A stretch of DNA of 36,264 nt from Clostridia bacterium. GTDB taxonomy: Bacteria; Bacillota; Clostridia; Christensenellales; Aristaeellaceae. The DNA lies in assembly GCA_017471885.1 (NCBI GenBank), contig JAFURI010000004.1, positions 1 to 36,264 on the forward strand, in the 5' to 3' direction. A model generated the notes under the pieces. The model had not been told where the DNA came from, made no database searches, and worked only from the letters and a program-made list of their open reading frames with translations. Shown one piece after another: positions 6,884 through 15,638 of this stretch (position 1 is its first letter; every line of letters starts with the position of its first letter). The translations under genes and the position numbers were made by a program.

Positions 6884-8515
6884 ATGTCAATCATGAACGC
6901 GCTTTCACTCCTGGGCGGCCTGGGCCTGTTCCTCTTCGGTATGAAGATCATGGGCGACGGTCTGGAAAAGGCTGCCGGCAACCGCATGAAGAAAATCCTG
7001 GAAATGGCGACCAGCAACCGTCTGCTGGCAGTGCTTACGGGTATTGTGATTACCGCCATTATCCAGTCCTCATCTGCTACCACGGTAATGGTGGTGGGCT
7101 TCGTCAACGCCAGTCTGATGTCCCTGACGCAGGCCGTGGGCGTGATTATGGGCGCCAATATCGGCACCACAGTTACTTCCCTTATGCTGTCCGTGAAGGT
7201 GGACTTTGCCGCCATCTTCGCCTTCCTCGGCCTGATTCTGACCACCCTCAATGCCAAGAAGCATCCGGTGGCCAATCAGTTCGGCTATGTGACCATGGGT
7301 CTGGGCATTCTGTTCGTGGGTATGAACACCATGTCCTCCGCCATGAAGCCCCTGCAGGAGTGGCAGGTGTTCAAGGACATGATGGTGTCCTTCAGCCATC
7401 CGCTGCTGGGCGTGCTGGCAGGCCTTGTCATCACGGCTGTGGTTCAGTCCTCCTCTGCCAGCGTCGGTATTCTGCAGGCTCTGGCCGGCGAAGGCCTGAT
7501 TCCCCTGCAGAGCTCGGTGTTCATCCTCTTCGGTCAGAACATCGGCACCTGCGTTACTGCGCTGATCGCCTGCTCCGGCGCTTCCTCCAGCGCAAAACGC
7601 GCTGCCATGGTGCATCTGCTGTTTAACGTCATCGGTACGGTGATTTTCGTGGTCATCGCCGTCATATTCCCCTTCGCAGACTTCATTGAGGGTCTGGCTC
7701 CCGGCAACCTGAGGCTGCAGATTGCCTTCGTCCATGTGATCTTCAACATCACCAACACGCTAGTCCTGCTGCCGCTGGCCGGGGTGCTGGAGAAGACTGC
7801 CTGCATGCTGGTGCCCGACGACGGCAGGAAGGCCGAGGCCATGAAGCTGCAGTATTTCGATCAGCGTCTGCTGAATACGCCTCCCGTTGCCGCGCAGCAG
7901 CTGTTCCGCGAGGTGCAGCGTATGGGCGACATCGCCATGAGCAACTATTCGGCCGCCGTGGCGCTCTTCCACGACTGGGATGACAAGAAGGCCGAAGAAA
8001 TCAGGAACAACGAAGAGGTGCTGGATTTCCTGAACCATGAGATCACCAACTGTCTGGTGGAGGTCAAGGGCCTTGCACTGAATGAGCAGGATATCCACCT
8101 GGTGGGCTCTCTGTTCCATGTGGTGAACGATTTTGAACGCGTGGGCGATCACGCTGTCAATATGATGGAGAACGCCGAAACCAAGCAGGTGGGGCAGGTC
8201 TGGTTCTCGGATAAGGCCTTCGCCGAGCTGGAGGAGCTGTCCCTGCTGGTGCAGAATCAGCTTAGCCAGGGCATGGAGCTGTTCCGCAAGCAGAACAACG
8301 ATCCCCGTATCCTGAAGAAGGTGGAGGAGGCCGAGGAGGCCATCGACAACATGACCGACGCGCTGCGCGAGCATCATGTGGACCGCCTGAAGAACAAGAA
8401 GTGCTCCGCCAAGAACGGCATGATCTATCTGGATCTACTGACCAATCTGGAGCGCATCGGCGACCATGCCGAGAATATCGCCACCTCGGTGGACCGCGTC
8501 CGCACGGCCCGCTGA
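6884..8515 (+). CDS. Na+/phosphate cotransporter (NptA/PNaS) with PhoU-like C-terminal domain
   Basis: The 543-residue protein has an N-terminal transport domain of about 310 residues containing the two inverted-repeat QSSS signatures of the Na/Pi-cotransporter II family: IIQSSSATTVMVVGF (about 61-75) and VVQSSSASVGILQAL (about 187-201). The remaining 220 residues form a soluble helical bundle like PhoU, with ERVGDHAVNMMENAE and a second copy, ERIGDHAENIATSVDRV. In PhoU-like domains these acidic/His motifs bind metal clusters and couple transport to phosphate regulation. It resides in the cytoplasmic membrane and probably imports phosphate (or exports it under load). The ATG at 6884 follows GGAGG. 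Single gene between a candidate promoter and a bidirectional terminator. Confidence 0.95.
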   Translation: MSIMNALSLLGGLGLFLFGMKIMGDGLEKAAGNRMKKILEMATSNRLLAVLTGIVITAIIQSSSATTVMVVGFVNASLMSLTQAVGVIMGANIGTTVTSLMLSVKVDFAAIFAFLGLILTTLNAKKHPVANQFGYVTMGLGILFVGMNTMSSAMKPLQEWQVFKDMMVSFSHPLLGVLAGLVITAVVQSSSASVGILQALAGEGLIPLQSSVFILFGQNIGTCVTALIACSGASSSAKRAAMVHLLFNVIGTVIFVVIAVIFPFADFIEGLAPGNLRLQIAFVHVIFNITNTLVLLPLAGVLEKTACMLVPDDGRKAEAMKLQYFDQRLLNTPPVAAQQLFREVQRMGDIAMSNYSAAVALFHDWDDKKAEEIRNNEEVLDFLNHEITNCLVEVKGLALNEQDIHLVGSLFHVVNDFERVGDHAVNMMENAETKQVGQVWFSDKAFAELEELSLLVQNQLSQGMELFRKQNNDPRILKKVEEAEEAIDNMTDALREHHVDRLKNKKCSAKNGMIYLDLLTNLERIGDHAENIATSVDRVRTAR

Positions 8516-8528
8516 CCGCAGGAAAGGC

Positions 8529-8570
8529 AAAAAACGCCTCCGCATCCGGTATGGATGCGGAGGCGTTTTT
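8529..8570. terminator. Bidirectional intrinsic terminator
   Basis: A perfect 13-bp GC-rich stem (8535-8547 with 8553-8565) and 5-base loop, flanked by A-run (8529-8534) and T-run (8566-8570). It can end the Na/Pi transporter transcript on the plus strand and the long PBP-to-CvpA run on the minus strand. Confidence 0.95.
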
Positions 8571-8583
8571 CATATGTCCGGCT

Positions 8584-9291
8584 TTAAAGCACGCCGTTCA
8601 TGATGGCGAGGATCAGGTTGCCGTTGTTGAAGATGGCGGCCAGCCGGCTCTGCTCCAGGGCCTGTGAAACGAAGTCCACAGGCACCATGGTGAGGATCAG
8701 GGGAACGATGGCAAAGGCTGCGTAGCACAGCAGGATGCCGCGCAGGAATCCGAATACGCCGCCCGCCAGCCAGTCCAGCTGCTTGAGAACGGGGAAGCGG
8801 AAGATGGCCTTGATAGCGTTGATCAGGATGGAGATCACGATGTACAGCGCCGCAAAGCACACCACGAAGCACAGAATGTTGATGGATGCGTTCAGGATGG
8901 TCTGACTGACGTAATCCGCTACGGTGGTCACGCCGGAGCCGGAAAAGGCCTGCGTTTCCAGATTGAGCTGCAGCAGCGCGTCAAAGGGCGGGGGAAGGGT
9001 GACCTTGCTGACGAGATCCGCAATGCCCTCACGGGTCATGGTGGCCACGTTGGTAATGGCCAGCTCCAGATCGCCGATGCGGCTGGATGCGTCCGTGTAG
9101 TGCAGCAGGGTGCGCACAAGCTCCGTGTCGCCGCGGATGATATCTGCCAGCTTGGGATACAGCAGGAAGGATAATCCAAAGGACACAAGGCCGCCGCCCA
9201 TGTTCAGTACGGAGCTGACAAAGCCCCTGTAGAACCCGAACAGCACGCTCAGCGCCACAATGCCGATGACCACATAGTCCACAATGTTCAT
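8584..9291 (-). CDS. CvpA family membrane protein
   Basis: Start taken at ATG 9291 (235 residues) because GGAGG lies about 10 bases upstream; a TTG at 9300 would be too close to it. The N-terminus NIVDYVVIGIVALSVLFGFY with YRGF immediately after is the hallmark of CvpA/colicin V production family proteins (YshB in Bacillus). Four hydrophobic segments are visible, with a longer loop of about 75 residues between helices 2 and 3. The family is needed for colicin V export in E. coli and for envelope integrity in other bacteria; its biochemical role is unsettled. It lies 27 bases after the L,D-transpeptidase gene, the last member of the run before the terminator, consistent with an envelope function. 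Confidence 0.85.
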   Translation of the reverse strand: MNIVDYVVIGIVALSVLFGFYRGFVSSVLNMGGGLVSFGLSFLLYPKLADIIRGDTELVRTLLHYTDASSRIGDLELAITNVATMTREGIADLVSKVTLPPPFDALLQLNLETQAFSGSGVTTVADYVSQTILNASINILCFVVCFAALYIVISILINAIKAIFRFPVLKQLDWLAGGVFGFLRGILLCYAAFAIVPLILTMVPVDFVSQALEQSRLAAIFNNGNLILAIMNGVL

Positions 9292-9318
9292 GAAGCCCAA
9301 AGCCTCCCTGCATCAGTC

Positions 9319-11313
9319 TCAGTCGTATTCGCCGTTCAGGTACTTCTGCCGGGCCTCGGTCATGACGGGATCATGATCGCCGCCCCAGGCGTACTTCTCG
9401 TTGATGGCCTCAATCTCTGCCACGCGCAGCGCAGGGGCGCAGTAGGGGCAGAACTTCAACTCGGCGTAATCTTCGTTATCCAGCTCCGCATAAGTGAAGG
9501 TGGCGAAGGTGATGCTGTCCTTGGCGGAATAGCACTTCTCCTGGCTGTGATAATAGCTGCCGCCCTTGGGATTGTAGTACAGCACCAGATCGTCGTCCGG
9601 CACGGTCAGCTGGCGGCCCTGCCAGTCCTCCCAGATGACCATCTTGGTGTACTTCTTGCGGTTGTCCCACAGCCACTGCATGTTGACGCCCTCAGGGGTC
9701 TTCTTGCGCTGCACACGGATGCAGCCGTGGCTGGCCTTCTGTCCCAGATAGGGCTCGGTGGCGGAGTAAATCTTGCTGCTGCCCTCGGAGCGCTGGATGT
9801 AGGGCACCTCGTGGATGGCGTCGCCGTCGTTGAAGCGCATGGCGCGGGGGCAGTACATGTTGTCGCTCCTGAAGCCGCCCATGGCAGGCAGCGCAATGAA
9901 GAACTCGCCGGAGCGGGTCTCGTTGTAGGGCTGGCGCTCATTGGCGACGCCGGTGGAGATCAGCAGGGTGGAGAAAAGCTTGCCCTCCTTGAACAGGTAC
10001 AGGCGCTGAGTCAGTTTATCTACCACGATGGCGTACTCGTCCTGCGGGGTGACGGTCTTGAGCATCTCGGTCTTGATATAGCCCTGGGTGAGCATATTCC
10101 ATGCCTTGACCTTGCTGTCATGGAAGGAGGAGGAATAGCATTCCACCAGCGACCAGCCGTTATCCAGCGTCTCCAGCACATGCACGCCCTGCGTGGCCTT
10201 GGTGACCACGGCCACGCGCTTGCTGTTTTCGTCAGGCTCGGCGTAGAGACTGGTCTGGCTTTTCTCGTTGCCGTCGATGATGGTCATGGGCTGCATCAGC
10301 ATCTCCCACACCGCCGCCTCGTCGGTAATGTCCATGGGCAGGGTCCAGTAATTCATGGTTTCGTCGGTATAGGGGCTGCCGTAGGAGGGAGTGAAGGACA
10401 GGGGATCAGGTACCTCCTCCACCTCCATGCCCTCATCCTCCGCAGACTCGTCTTCATTCTCCACGGATGCGTCTTCGTCCTCCATGAACGCGTCTTCGTC
10501 CTCCATGGATGCGTCTTCGTCCTCCATGAACGCGTCTTCGTCCTCCATGGATGCGTCTTCGTCCTCCATGAACGCGTCTTCATCCTCCACGGATGCGTCT
10601 TCATCCTCCGGCAGCGCCTCATCCGCCGCAGGTTCATCCGTGGGTTCGACGGTGGGCTCTGCGGTGGTTTCCTCGCCGAAGCCGGAGAGGGTCAGGTTCA
10701 CATGCTCCTCGTTGGAGGGATAGCCGGACGTATCGGACAGCGTCAGGGTCAGGGCAGCCTCGCCGTCGTACAGATCGCCGCCGTCAAAGGTGACGCTGCC
10801 CGGGCCGGCGGTCACGCTGGTGGTGGAAAGGCTGCGCCATGCGCCGTCCACCCACACGCCCAGCGTCAGGGAGCCGTCCACGCTGGCATAATAATCTACC
10901 GTGACGGGGCTATCCGGGGTAACCACCGCAGAGGAGGCCGCAATGCTGGTCAGATACGGCGCGTAGCTGCCGATCTGCACCGGCACGGCGTCGGTCTCGC
11001 CGTTGAGGGTCAGCTGCAGGGTATAGGTTCCTTCAGGCGCGGGAACGCCCTGATAGGTACCGTTCCACCACAGGCTGTTGAAACCTTCTGCCGCAGCGAA
11101 ATCCTCCATTACTACGGAAACCTCCGTACCGGCGTCATCCACCACCACGAGGCGTGCGCTGCCTGCGGCGGGAGCGGTAAAGGAGAGGGTTACAGCCTTG
11201 CCGGGGCGCACGGTGCTGTCGGGCGCGGCAAGGGAAAGCGCTGCGCCTTCCTCTGCCAGTACGGGCAGGGCCAGCATCAGTAAAGCAAGGAACAGGATCA
11301 GGCATTTACGCAT
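9319..11313 (-). CDS. Secreted L,D-transpeptidase (YkuD) with Ig-like and acidic-repeat regions
   Basis: Start set at ATG 11313 (664 residues) because GGAGG precedes it and a signal peptide follows (MRKCLILFLALLMLALPVLA, cleavage near 20). Domain order: an Ig-like fold resembling FlgD-type domains (FNSLWWNGTYQGVPAPEGTY near 78-97); a second beta-rich region (120-212); an acidic 7-residue repeat linker (234-300); an SH3-like segment (355-415); the YkuD L,D-transpeptidase domain (425-570) with catalytic SHGCIR at 528-533 (Cys531); and a C-terminal module with CPYC at 622-625. It should cross-link peptidoglycan outside the membrane by 3-3 links, which resist most beta-lactams. It follows the Nudix-HAD gene by 62 bases, where a weak internal promoter may lie. 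Confidence 0.92.
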   Translation of the reverse strand: MRKCLILFLALLMLALPVLAEEGAALSLAAPDSTVRPGKAVTLSFTAPAAGSARLVVVDDAGTEVSVVMEDFAAAEGFNSLWWNGTYQGVPAPEGTYTLQLTLNGETDAVPVQIGSYAPYLTSIAASSAVVTPDSPVTVDYYASVDGSLTLGVWVDGAWRSLSTTSVTAGPGSVTFDGGDLYDGEAALTLTLSDTSGYPSNEEHVNLTLSGFGEETTAEPTVEPTDEPAADEALPEDEDASVEDEDAFMEDEDASMEDEDAFMEDEDASMEDEDAFMEDEDASVENEDESAEDEGMEVEEVPDPLSFTPSYGSPYTDETMNYWTLPMDITDEAAVWEMLMQPMTIIDGNEKSQTSLYAEPDENSKRVAVVTKATQGVHVLETLDNGWSLVECYSSSFHDSKVKAWNMLTQGYIKTEMLKTVTPQDEYAIVVDKLTQRLYLFKEGKLFSTLLISTGVANERQPYNETRSGEFFIALPAMGGFRSDNMYCPRAMRFNDGDAIHEVPYIQRSEGSSKIYSATEPYLGQKASHGCIRVQRKKTPEGVNMQWLWDNRKKYTKMVIWEDWQGRQLTVPDDDLVLYYNPKGGSYYHSQEKCYSAKDSITFATFTYAELDNEDYAELKFCPYCAPALRVAEIEAINEKYAWGGDHDPVMTEARQKYLNGEYD
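10448..10615 (-). repeat. 21-bp tandem repeat inside the L,D-transpeptidase gene
   Basis: Eight consecutive 21-bp units are visible, six of them near identical (10469-10594). They alternate at their ends between AAC and GAT on the plus strand, giving a 42-bp higher-order period. Each unit encodes a 7-residue acidic repeat (MEDEDAS or MEDEDAF). The outer units have decayed. The in-frame period means copy changes would alter linker length without breaking the gene. Confidence 0.95.
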
Positions 11314-11349
11314 GGTCTTCCTCCAAATAATAGTGCAGTCGTAAAGATA

Positions 11350-11379
11350 AAAGTACCATAAAGCGGCTGTATCTGTCAA
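11350..11379 (-). promoter_or_regulatory. Possible internal promoter before the L,D-transpeptidase gene
   Basis: Minus strand: TTGACA (11379-11374) overlapping the end of the Nudix-HAD gene, 18-bp spacer, TACTTT (11355-11350). The -35 is perfect but the -10 is poor. Confidence 0.35.
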
Positions 11380-12386
11380 TATCTTCCGGGTACAAGCAGC
11401 TTTTCAAGCCCCTGAGCGGAGGCGGCGCGCAGATCGCAGGGCGTGTCGGGGAAACGGCCCTCTGTGTCCAGCAGGCAGCCGATCACGCCTGCCGCGCGGC
11501 CAGACTCGATATCCAGCGGCCTGTCGCCGATCATGACGCATTCCGTCGGGTCAAGGCCGTGCTTCGCCATCAGGCGGAGGATCATGTCCGGCGCGGGCTT
11601 GGCGGGCAGACCGTCCTCCGGGAAAACGCCGCCGTCGAACAGCGCCTTCAGCCCGGCATGCTCCAGATACCGCCAGGAGCTTTCGCGGCTGCGGTGGGTG
11701 ACTGCATAATGCCGCCCGCCCAGCCTCTTCAGCGCCCGAAGAGCCTCCGGAATGCCCGGCAGGGGCTGGATCAGATCAGGATCAATGCAGGCCTCCTCCT
11801 CGCGGAAGGCGCGTAGCAGCGTATTCTCATGGACACCGTGCTCGCTGCCGATCACCCTGCAGCAGTGGCCGAGGCGGATCTTCATCAGCGTCAGTACCCG
11901 CCGGGGATCAGTCTCTATCCCGAACCGGGCGGCCGCCTTGCAGAAGGCCGCCGTCATGCCGGGGTAGGTGTCCATCAGCGTGCCGTCCAGATCCCACAGG
12001 AAGCATCGCAGCGGCGGATGTGACAGCGCCAGCTCCCGAGCCACGGCGGTATCCGCAGGGCAGAAGGGGTAGCGCAGCATCTCCCGGGGCGTGACGAAGG
12101 CGCAGGCTTCGTGCTCGGTGAGGACGGGCTCCGCAGCAGTCTTCGCGGTCAGAAAGGTGAAGAGGATGCCGCCCTCCTCGCGGGTGCAAAGCTCCTTTGC
12201 GTCCGATACAGGCAGCTGCAGCTCCTCCTGCAGCTCGCGGATCAGGCAGGCTGCCGGCGTTTCGCCGGATTCCTGCTTGCCGCCCGGAAATTCCCACAGG
12301 TGAGCGTTGCTGCGGCCCTCGCCGCGACGGCAGATCAGGATGCGGCCGTCCTCCCGGCAAATAATGCCGGCTGAAACGCTGATCAT
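11376..12386 (-). CDS. Nudix hydrolase fused to a HAD-family phosphatase
   Basis: One continuous 336-residue frame carries two enzymes. Residues 1-115 are a MutT-like Nudix domain with the box [15 protein letters not shown] then RELQEEL (35-56); the usual Gly near the box end is Gln57. Residues 127-330 are a HAD subfamily IA hydrolase: DLDGT at 132-136 (nucleophile Asp132, acid Asp134), motif II Thr230, Lys263 in PAKPAPD, and [11 protein letters not shown] near 286-296. Nudix domains remove pyrophosphate from nucleotides such as 8-oxo-dGTP; HAD IA enzymes hydrolyse phosphate monoesters such as phosphoglycolate or nucleotides. The fusion could hydrolyse a nucleotide in two steps. The start overlaps the end of the endonuclease IV gene by 4 bases, implying translational coupling and a repair or sanitation role. 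Confidence 0.88.
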   Translation of the reverse strand: MISVSAGIICREDGRILICRRGEGRSNAHLWEFPGGKQESGETPAACLIRELQEELQLPVSDAKELCTREEGGILFTFLTAKTAAEPVLTEHEACAFVTPREMLRYPFCPADTAVARELALSHPPLRCFLWDLDGTLMDTYPGMTAAFCKAAARFGIETDPRRVLTLMKIRLGHCCRVIGSEHGVHENTLLRAFREEEACIDPDLIQPLPGIPEALRALKRLGGRHYAVTHRSRESSWRYLEHAGLKALFDGGVFPEDGLPAKPAPDMILRLMAKHGLDPTECVMIGDRPLDIESGRAAGVIGCLLDTEGRFPDTPCDLRAASAQGLEKLLVPGRY

Positions 12387-13213
12387 CGGTATGCCTCCTT
12401 CAGCAGCGCGATCTCGGCGGCGTAGCCGTCCAGCTCGTTGGGCGTTTCCAGCAGGAAGGGCAGATTACGCAGCGCAGGGTGGTTGATCACCCTCACGATG
12501 GCTTCCGTGCCCAGATGGCCCAGACCGATTTTCTCATGACGATCCTTGCGCGCGCCAAGGGGATTCTTGCTGTCGTTGACGTGGACGGCCTTGAGGCGAT
12601 CCAGACCGATAACGCGGTCGAACTCCTCCAGCACGCCGTTGAGATTCCCGGCGATATCGTATCCGGCGTCGCTGACGTGGCAGGTGTCCAGGCATACGCC
12701 CAGCTTGTGCTTCATCTCCACCCGGTCGATGATGGCGCGCAGCTCCTCAAAGCTGCCGCCCACCTCGCTGCCCTTGCCGGCCATGGTTTCCAGCAGGACG
12801 GTGGTGCGCATATCTTCCCAGAGAATCCGGTTGAGCATGTCCGCAATCATCTCCACACCGGCCTGAACGCCCTGACCTACATGGCTGCCGGGGTGGAAAT
12901 TGTAAAGGCTGCCGGGCACATACTCCAGCCGCTGAAGATCGTCCAGCATGGTGCGTCGGGCAAAATCCCGGATGGCGGGATCCGCCGAGCAGCCGTTGAG
13001 GGTATAGGGCGCATGGGCAAGGATCGTGCCCAGGCCGTTCGCTTCGGCAAAGGCGCGGTAGGCCGCCGCATCTTTTTCATCCACAGGTTTGGCGCTGCCG
13101 CCCCGGGGATTGCGGGTAAAGAACTGGAAGGTGTTCGCGCCGATGGACACAGCCTCCCGGCCCATGTGCAGATAACCCTTTGAGGATGACAGATGACAGC
13201 CGATGCGCAGCAT
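12383..13213 (-). CDS. nfo: Deoxyribonuclease IV (endonuclease IV, AP endonuclease)
   Basis: The 276-residue protein is a complete endonuclease IV, a TIM-barrel enzyme with three zinc ions that cleaves DNA 5' of abasic sites in base excision repair. Family motifs occur in order: [17 protein letters not shown] at the N-terminus, [23 protein letters not shown] (metal His), [13 protein letters not shown] (metal Glu), [15 protein letters not shown] (metal Asp and His), [18 protein letters not shown] and finally LLETPNEL (metal Glu). Length is standard. Start at ATG 13213 with GAAAGGAA upstream. It lies 16 bases after the pentapeptide-repeat gene and overlaps the Nudix-HAD gene, so DNA repair and nucleotide hydrolysis are likely expressed together. 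Confidence 0.96.
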   Translation of the reverse strand: MLRIGCHLSSSKGYLHMGREAVSIGANTFQFFTRNPRGGSAKPVDEKDAAAYRAFAEANGLGTILAHAPYTLNGCSADPAIRDFARRTMLDDLQRLEYVPGSLYNFHPGSHVGQGVQAGVEMIADMLNRILWEDMRTTVLLETMAGKGSEVGGSFEELRAIIDRVEMKHKLGVCLDTCHVSDAGYDIAGNLNGVLEEFDRVIGLDRLKAVHVNDSKNPLGARKDRHEKIGLGHLGTEAIVRVINHPALRNLPFLLETPNELDGYAAEIALLKEAYR

Positions 13214-13229
13214 AAATCCGTTCCTTTCG

Positions 13230-13853
13230 TTACTTGACTACAAGGCCCAGCAGCTGGGCCAGCTCCGCCGCCTGCAGCGGGTTGACCACCAGTCCGCGCA
13301 GATCATACACGTCCACCCGCAAAGCGGTAAGGGTGCAGGTGCGCAGATCCACGCCCTTGAGCGGGGTCATGTGGATGGTGGAGCGGGTCAGATCGCAGCC
13401 GTCGAAGGCCGCATGCCTGAGCGTTACCGATTCGAAGGCCGTCTCCTGAAGATTGCTGTCCTCAAACAGGGCGTGATCGGTCTTCGCGTGGGCGAGGTTG
13501 AGATAATCCGCCTTACAGTCTTTCAGGCGGGTCTGGCGCAGCAGGGTGTGGATCATATCCGCGCCGGTGAGGCGGCAGGTGTCGAATACGCAGCGGAAGG
13601 TCACGGCGTTCTCCAGCCGGGCGGAGGACAGATCGCAGTGGTCGAAGATCACGTCCACAAAGCCTGCACGGCGCAGATCTGCGCCGGACAGGTTGCATCT
13701 GCGGAAAATGCAGCCCCGGAATTCCCGGCTGTGCAGGTCCTCGTGCTGGAGATCTGCGCCTTCGAGGATGATATTCTCCACCTCGTCCTCATTGGGGAGA
13801 GATGAGAGAAGCCTTTGGGGCTCGTCAAAGCGCGGGGGATCGATTCTGATCAT
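13230..13853 (-). CDS. Pentapeptide-repeat protein
   Basis: The 207-residue protein is built mostly of A(D/N)LxX-type pentapeptides from residue 30 to 175, for example [35 protein letters not shown] and [10 protein letters not shown]. Such repeats fold into a right-handed quadrilateral beta helix that can mimic the shape and charge of DNA. The C-terminal [20 protein letters not shown] resembles the closing helix seen in Qnr/MfpA-type gyrase-protecting proteins, but the family is broad and resistance cannot be inferred. There is no signal peptide, so it is cytosolic. ATG 13853 has AAGGAG upstream. It is 27 bases after the SNF2 helicase gene and 16 before nfo, inside a set of DNA-acting genes, which favours a DNA- or topoisomerase-related role (inference). 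Confidence 0.88.
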   Translation of the reverse strand: MIRIDPPRFDEPQRLLSSLPNEDEVENIILEGADLQHEDLHSREFRGCIFRRCNLSGADLRRAGFVDVIFDHCDLSSARLENAVTFRCVFDTCRLTGADMIHTLLRQTRLKDCKADYLNLAHAKTDHALFEDSNLQETAFESVTLRHAAFDGCDLTRSTIHMTPLKGVDLRTCTLTALRVDVYDLRGLVVNPLQAAELAQLLGLVVK

Positions 13854-13880
13854 GGAGATGCTCCTTCTGTGTGATGTGAA

Positions 13881-15638
13881 TCAGGCGTGCTGCTGTGCTG
13901 CCAGCTCCTGCACAAGCCGCTCCACGTGCCTGCGGGCCTCGCCGGCGGAAAATTCCGCCTCGGCAGCCGAAACGGGCGTATCGCCCATCAGGCCGACAAA
14001 CTGGCTTACCTTGAGGCCCAGCGCCTCCTGCATGGCGGCGTCGCTGCCCTGTGGGGCTACCAGATAGTAGCACAGCAGCGAATCCTCCTGACCGATGCGG
14101 TGCGCCCGGTCCTCCGCCTGGGAGTGCACGGCGGGACTCCAGTCCAGCTCGCCGAAAACCACGCAGGTGGCCCGCTGCAGATTGAGTCCGCTGGCGGCGC
14201 GCAGGCTGATGCACAGCACGTCCGTCTTCTCCGTCATGAACCGCTCCACGGCACGGTCCTTCATGGCGGAGGTTTCGCGGCCGGTGATGAAGCCCGGCGC
14301 AAACGCCCGCAGCTCCTTCTTGTACTCGTCCATCACCTCGTGATGATGGGCGAACAGCAGCACCTTTTCGCCGCCCTCCAGCAGCGCCCGGACAAACTGG
14401 CACACATAAGGCGCCTTGGCCACGCCGGTGGCCTGCCGGGCCCGCTGGCTGATCTGCTCCTCCAGCATGGCGCGGGCGGATGCGGTCAGCGTGCCGTCCG
14501 TCCTCCAGCGCAGCACCTGCGGCAGGATGGGCTCCATCAACCGGGCGTAGACCTTGTCGTTCCAGTCCAGCTCCTGCACAAGACGGCGCTTGGGAGGCAG
14601 CTCCTTGAGCACCTGCTGCTTGGTGCGGCGGAGCATCAGCCCCTCCCGGCGCAGATAATCGCCCAGCAGGTCGGGCTTGATCACCACGGCGCTGCCGTAG
14701 CCGTAGCACCATTCCCGGGAGAAGCTCTCCCAGTCGCCCAGAAAATGAAAGTCCAGAATGTTGATTACGTTCCAGATTTCGCCGCCCTTGTTGTAGATAG
14801 GCGTGCCGGACAGGCCGATGACGTGCTCGCAGCTTTCCGCCAGCAGGCTGGCCGCAGAGTATTTCTCGGTGCCGGTGTGGCGCAGCTCCTGGATTTCGTC
14901 AAAGATGACGGCCTTGAGGGGCAGGGAGGGCAGCGCCTCTTTCCAGCCGCGCAGGAGCAGATAGTGCATGACGTAGATATCCGCCTCGGGCAGATCGTAG
15001 GGCTTCAGGCCGCGGATCACATGGATGCGGGGCTTTTCGCCTCTGATAAGCAGGAAGCGTCCGGCCTCCTCCTGCCAGTTGCGGGTCAGGTGTGCCGGGG
15101 GGATGATCAGCACCGGAAAGGATTGGGTGGCGGCCAGCCACGCAAGCGCCTGTACCGTCTTGCCCAGACCCATTTCATCCGCCAGCAGGCACCGGTCGTG
15201 CTGCAGAAGGAACGCCAGTCCCTCCTGCTGAAAGGACATCAGCCGGCCGTTGAAGCTGCCCTCCGGGGGCTCCTGCATCTCCGGCATCAGCGCGGCGCGC
15301 TCCCGGCGGACGGCGGCGCTGCGGGCGTCGTCTACAGCCTTGTCCCACAGGGGCTTGTCGGAGGGCTTCACCGTCAGAGGGAAGCGGAGCATCAGCCAGC
15401 ACAGTTCGCCCACCATCCGGCGGTGCGCCGTGAAACGGGCCTCGCCCCTCTTGCTGCCTGCCGTGCCGGGGAAAAGACGCTTGCACATCTCTGTCACGCT
15501 GGGGTCGCCCTTCACTACCCAGCAGCGGCTGCGGCGGTTGTAGCTCAGGGTGCCGTAGGTGCGGGTGGGCAGGGTATAGTTCTCCTGCAGATAGGCGGGC
15601 AGCAGCGCCGCATCCTCCTGCCAGGGCTTGTCGGTCAT
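13881..15638 (-). CDS. SNF2-family DNA-dependent ATPase/helicase (SMARCAL1-like)
   Basis: Start placed at ATG 15638, overlapping the nuclease stop by 4 bases (ATGA), giving 585 residues. Both RecA-like lobes are complete: Walker A DEMGLGKT (154-161), LIIPPAHLTRNW (motif Ia region), DEIQ in place of DEAH (247-250), SGTP (277-280), LMLRRTK, GLNL (484-487), and motif VI QAEDRAHRIGQ (507-517). The order and the long N-terminal segment before the helicase core resemble SMARCAL1-type annealing helicases, which are often encoded by phages and mobile DNA as well as chromosomes. It has no fused nuclease; a separate PD-(D/E)XK nuclease gene sits directly upstream, so the two probably work as a pair. 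It is likely to translocate on or remodel DNA using ATP. Confidence 0.92.
   Translation of the reverse strand: MTDKPWQEDAALLPAYLQENYTLPTRTYGTLSYNRRSRCWVVKGDPSVTEMCKRLFPGTAGSKRGEARFTAHRRMVGELCWLMLRFPLTVKPSDKPLWDKAVDDARSAAVRRERAALMPEMQEPPEGSFNGRLMSFQQEGLAFLLQHDRCLLADEMGLGKTVQALAWLAATQSFPVLIIPPAHLTRNWQEEAGRFLLIRGEKPRIHVIRGLKPYDLPEADIYVMHYLLLRGWKEALPSLPLKAVIFDEIQELRHTGTEKYSAASLLAESCEHVIGLSGTPIYNKGGEIWNVINILDFHFLGDWESFSREWCYGYGSAVVIKPDLLGDYLRREGLMLRRTKQQVLKELPPKRRLVQELDWNDKVYARLMEPILPQVLRWRTDGTLTASARAMLEEQISQRARQATGVAKAPYVCQFVRALLEGGEKVLLFAHHHEVMDEYKKELRAFAPGFITGRETSAMKDRAVERFMTEKTDVLCISLRAASGLNLQRATCVVFGELDWSPAVHSQAEDRAHRIGQEDSLLCYYLVAPQGSDAAMQEALGLKVSQFVGLMGDTPVSAAEAEFSAGEARRHVERLVQELAAQQHA

Noticed and set aside
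9373..11283. A 636-codon frame antisense to the L,D-transpeptidase, and similar long antisense frames over the SNF2, PFOR, TcdA and RNase Y genes
   Set aside because: Same reason: shadows of GC-rich coding sequence with repetitive composition and no ribosome site.
13230..13853. Calling the pentapeptide-repeat protein a Qnr-type quinolone resistance gene
   Set aside because: Only the general repeat and a vaguely similar C-terminus are shared; the family is broad and the chromosomal repair context does not support a resistance claim.
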